64,000 nt of DNA from Laccaria trichodermophora (taxonomy: Eukaryota > Basidiomycota > Agaricomycetes > Agaricales > Hydnangiaceae): contig JACTVC010000042.1 of NCBI GenBank assembly GCA_018417955.1, forward strand, positions 280,047 to 344,046, given 5' to 3'. Positions within the stretch are counted from its first letter, which is position 1. Each line of letters opens with the position of its first letter. The notes under the pieces are model-generated. The model did not search any database. It was not told the origin of the DNA and saw only the letters and a list, made by a program, of their open reading frames with translations. A program made the translations under genes and the position numbers. Of the stretch, positions 60,793-64,000 are shown piece after piece.

Positions 60793-61746
60793 CCAAGCAA
60801 CGGGATGGTATGGGATAATCAATCGTCTGTGAGTCGGTTTCAAGCAATCTGAATGCCGTTATCAAGGCCTGATCTCTGACGTCGATTGTGCTTGCTAGGT
60901 TTCTTTTGGCCGCGATAATATGTACGTCTATATCAGATTTTTTATTTGGCCGATGCTGACGGGCATCTTTATGGTTAGCGGTCTAATCGCAGCATGGTCG
61001 TCTTTGTTACGAAGCCCTTTGTCAATGGAACCATCCTTGGCTGATCAACCTCATTACTGTCATTTCTTCGCCCTGTGTCTCAAAACTGCCGGTAGACTAT
61101 ATATTTGGCCCGTCTTCGTTTTGATCAGGTCTTATTGAGGAGGTCGGCTCCACAGCATCGTCTTCGGCAGGTGCTCACAGGGTTACCTTGAGAGTACGAT
61201 TTGACAGTAGGTTTTCTGGATTTGTTGGAGAACGTGTGTTTAATAATGGCGCGTAGTCCCTAGTCCCGAAGACTTTTCCTTCACTGTCAAGCACTGAGGG
61301 CCTATACAGTAGTGCCACGGATTTGGTTACCCAAGATCTGTAATTTGACATGTCCACTCGTCCCTTCGCCATGACCCGATTATAAGCTTTGCCCGTCAAC
61401 CCTGACTGACCTGACAGAGTTTATCCAGCCAATGTGAGGCTTAGAACCCTTTATTAAGTTCAGCCATGCCACATCCACATTCACTTGTGTTGCCGCAATG
61501 ACGTTCATTCTCTCACGTGACCTGGCCCTCCTTACCCTGGCGTCAATATAATTGGCATTCCACTGGAATCCTTGGGCGCTCCAGCTCAAAGTTGTGATCA
61601 AATCACCGTTGACGTAGTACTAACCACTACTGCACATCCAGGGTCAAACGTTGCTGAATCGATCAGCCGGCCATATGTGCATTACTATTGTTATAGTACA
61701 TATTCAACAAAATATCGCAGCAAACTTCGACTACCCCCCTGAAAGT

Positions 61747-64000
61747 ATGGATAATCCGGACCATTCACTTTCAAACATAGCCTTTCGATTCTCTCCAAGA
61801 CGAAACAAAGCACCAGGATTCCCGTCGACCTACGAGGTTCACCCCTACGATGCAAACACTGAGCCATCAACCATCCCCGCCTCCCAGCAAGGGGTAGCGT
61901 TCGTATGTAGCTTCCTCTGACCCTGATACGCTGACGTTGCACTTCGTTTAGAACTGGCCCATGACATTCGAAGGGAGAACTTTCGACACACCCCAGCTCA
62001 TCCAGAATGCCGGCCCAACCGACTTTTTTTATGGCCACGGTTCAGACCACGACCAAAACAATTCCGTCTGTTCAAATTTATCATTTCCTCCAAACCTCAT
62101 GGTAAAGATATTCACGCTTTTTCTGTGCAGTACGCAACCACCTCGGGCCACTCGAACTCCTTGAACCCCGCTCCCATCGGTGAAGGGACTTTCGGCACCA
62201 ACCATCAGACCACCACCGTCCCATTCCCGCTTTCGGTCGGTGTAAGACCAACATATTTTTCTTCTGTAACACAAGCTGACTTGTCATTAAGTCCGCCATG
62301 ATGTCCTTGCAATCGTCGTACCCCGCTCCCATCGGTGAAGGGACTTTTGGCACCAACTACCAGACCACCACCATCTCATTCCCGCTTTCGGTCGATGTAA
62401 GACCAACATATTCTTCTTCTGCATCACAAGCTAACTTCCCTTGTCATTAAGTCGGCCATGCTGCCCTTGCAGCCGAGCCAGGTCTCAACTTTCTCGGAGC
62501 TTGCCCAAGTTTTTGGAAACCCCGATCTCCACACCCAACTGCCAGACCACACGCTCTTTGGATACTTCTTCAGTAGGCCAGAAGGCAAGCCAAAAGCATA
62601 CCACGTAAGTCGCCTTATCTTTCCCAGCTGCTCTTTCTGATGATGAATCCGCAGGGCTTAGGCTTGGTCCCACAAACTGAACACTACAAGCCAAGTGGCT
62701 ATCTCTACCAAGATGACCTGGGGATATGGCCGTACTTCACGGTACGGTATATTACTACCCAAAACCCAGCTAGAAGGCTGACGTATCTGTTCTCTAGCGG
62801 TCAGACAAAGACCTGCAAAACAATGTGGGTGGCGTTTGTTGATTCGATGGTAAGATACACTGAGCGTTGGATAGCACGCATTGGTCGGCTATCTTCAGAG
62901 AAAGGGGACGGCGCTTGACAGGAAAAAGAACCGGGTTTGGTTCCATTATGTTGAGTTAGAGGAGCTTGAAGTCTCCCATCCGAAGACCGCCAAGTTGATG
63001 GTAAGTATCTTCCCATGCAGTAGGTTCTTTGTGATGCTTATGTCCTTTAGTCGGTGCTGCAAAACCAGGCTCGGTTGAGCCGCATCGAGGTCAAGTTGCG
63101 ATGGAACCAGGATATGGGTTCCGATGTCTTCATGCCGATGATTATCTTGGAGGTACGTCTAACTGATCACCTCAATTTCCAATGATAAGCAGCTCATCAT
63201 ACCTTGCCACCAGTATCAACCGGGTGACCCAGTTGTCTTGGAACAAGGCGGTAGGTCGTTTGAACCCGCCATGTGACTAGAGACTGATCAAATACAGCAA
63301 CCATTCCATATCGTTCTTTTAGAGAAATGATGCCAGCTGAACCAGAAGATCCCATCAGAGAAAATCTTCGGATCCCTTGTCAAGACGGTGAATTAGACAG
63401 CAATGATGAAGATCTCGATGAGAATGCCGCCAACGAAATCTTCCTTCCCAGAACCAGATGCATCAGAGTATGCTTTTTTGTCCTCAAATAGCTTATCGCC
63501 TTATTCCGGGTTTAGAGAGCTCGTCTCCAGAAACACGCCCCGAAGTTCAAAAAACTCTTGGATCGGACCATTCTCTTTTTCCATACAAAGCTCCTGAGGG
63601 GCGAATATTTCTATGAAGTCGTTTACAAGAGAAATCTATCAGCAAGCCGAAAACAGCTTGAAAACACTGTTTGCTGCCACTCGGCGTGGGCCGAAACTCT
63701 TGCCTACAGCGAGACGGCCGAATACGAAACAGGTGAGTTTTGATTCAAGCTCTCTCATCTGACTAAGGGCCCCCCAGTCTACATTGTCCAAAACTCCTTG
63801 AGAACCTCTGTCCGCATCATCGTGGAGGATCACTTCCCGCACATCCTTGAAAACCAGGAAAGGGCCGCAGAGGCCTACTACAAATTTGTAAGGGAGCAGG
63901 CCATTCTCCTGTTAGACGAAGTAGGGTCACGCTCTTTTCTTGATATCTTTTCATACGGAGTGGATTTATATGAAGCGACGAGGGCCGCGACGACTCTCTG
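61747..64000 (+). CDS. Unrecognised multi-exon gene, runs off window end
   Basis: No family recognised. The ATG at 61747 opens MDNPDHSLSNIAFRFSPRRN and after GVAF splices (GTATGT..TTTAG) to NWPMTFEGRTFDTPQLIQNA. Next come two near-identical exons with PAPIGEGTFGTN..QTTT, then LAQVFGNPDLHTQLPDHTLF, YKPSGYLYQDDLGIWPYFTV, NRVWFHYVELEELEVSHPKT, IEVKLRWNQDMGSDVFMPMI and EYQPGDPVVLEQG. Further on are KKLLDRTILF, AEYET joined to VYIVQNSLRTSVRIIVEDHF, and RAAEAYYKFVREQAILLLDE. Exon borders after 63250 are uncertain. Only its first exon lies in the identical right arm; the left arm has a mirrored first exon (46699 downward) whose continuation is diverged. The window ends inside the gene. Confidence 0.5.
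61941..62280. repeat. Diverged outer part of inverted repeat, right
   Basis: Partner of 46110-46505. It covers exons two and three of the unrecognised gene. Similarity is clear but broken by many differences, while the adjacent arm is identical. Confidence 0.8.
62165..62474 (+). repeat. 155-bp tandem duplication of an exon plus intron
   Basis: Unit one starts at 62165 and unit two at 62320, both with ACCCCGCTCCCATCGGTGAA. Each unit holds a coding exon (PAPIGEGTFGTN..QTTT, then PFPLSV or SFPLSV) and the following intron with GTAAGACCAACATATT and its TTGTCATTAAG acceptor. Differences are few, with both coding and intron changes. The copy adds one domain-like segment in frame. Confidence 0.85.

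Larger units (their letters stand above)
58885..61940 (-). repeat. Right arm of 3056-bp near-perfect inverted repeat
   Basis: Reverse complement of 46506-49561. The inner edge begins TACCGAGTCCGCCCGG. It carries the right copies of the aldo-keto reductase and Helitron-like fragments. At the outer edge the first exon of the unrecognised plus-strand gene (from 61747) lies inside this arm. Confidence 0.95.

Noticed and set aside
1..64000. CRISPR arrays, bacterial operons, ribosome binding sites and phage genes
   Set aside because: The window is intron-rich fungal nuclear DNA; no regularly spaced short repeats or prokaryotic gene layout are present.

Overview
The window is eukaryotic nuclear DNA from a filamentous fungus, most likely an Agaricomycete (mushroom-forming basidiomycete). 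Genes are dense and split by many introns of about 40-70 bases with GT..AG borders. Basidiomycete-type families appear: a DUF6698-type protein, multicopy F-box proteins, an Spt5-like paralog and a Helitron-like fragment. Splice models below were built by hand. Most join with consistent reading phase and restore known protein families. No species can be named from sequence alone.

Positions 1 to about 40 kb are a housekeeping block. In order: the 3' end of a DBP6-type DEAD-box helicase (+), a C3HC zinc-finger Rsm1/NIPA protein (-), a large PPR-like protein (-), ribosomal stalk protein P0 (+), trehalose-6-phosphate synthase (+), a PMC1/PMCA-type Ca2+-ATPase (+), the mRNA export factor RAE1/Gle2 (+), a weak membrane-protein candidate (-), sterol C5-desaturase ERG3 (-), a DUF1295 membrane reductase (-), ATP synthase subunit 4 (-), an AT-hook/Myb-like protein (+), a VPS51-like GARP subunit (+), diphosphomevalonate decarboxylase ERG19 (-), a two-repeat protein of unknown function (+), a YIP4/YIPF6 Golgi membrane protein (-), proteasome ATPase RPT2 (+), an F-box-like protein (-), the transcription factor IWS1/SPN1 (+) and a long disordered protein (+). 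Several neighbours are head-to-head with 120-250 bp between start codons. A broken copy of the YIP4 3' end lies about 3.7 kb from its parent.

From about 40 kb on, the sequence turns accessory: a 3 kb gene-poor stretch, a DUF6698 gene or relic, and then a very large inverted repeat. Positions 46506-49561 reappear as the reverse complement at 58885-61940 (3056 bp per arm). Every translation compared between the arms is identical, and positions obey left + right = 108446. The repeat continues outward in clearly diverged form to about 46110 and 62280. The arms carry gene debris: a broken aldo-keto reductase and a Helitron-like N-terminal fragment. The 9.3 kb between them holds an Spt5/KOW paralog (-), a small gene with a TATA box (+), an unrecognised gene (-) and an F-box protein (+). 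An unrecognised multi-exon gene begins in the right arm and runs off the window end; it contains a 155-bp tandem duplication of an exon plus intron.

The left part is ordinary core biology: translation, stress sugar, calcium, sterol/isoprenoid, Golgi traffic, proteasome and transcription. The 46-62.5 kb palindrome-like structure is the part most worth follow-up.
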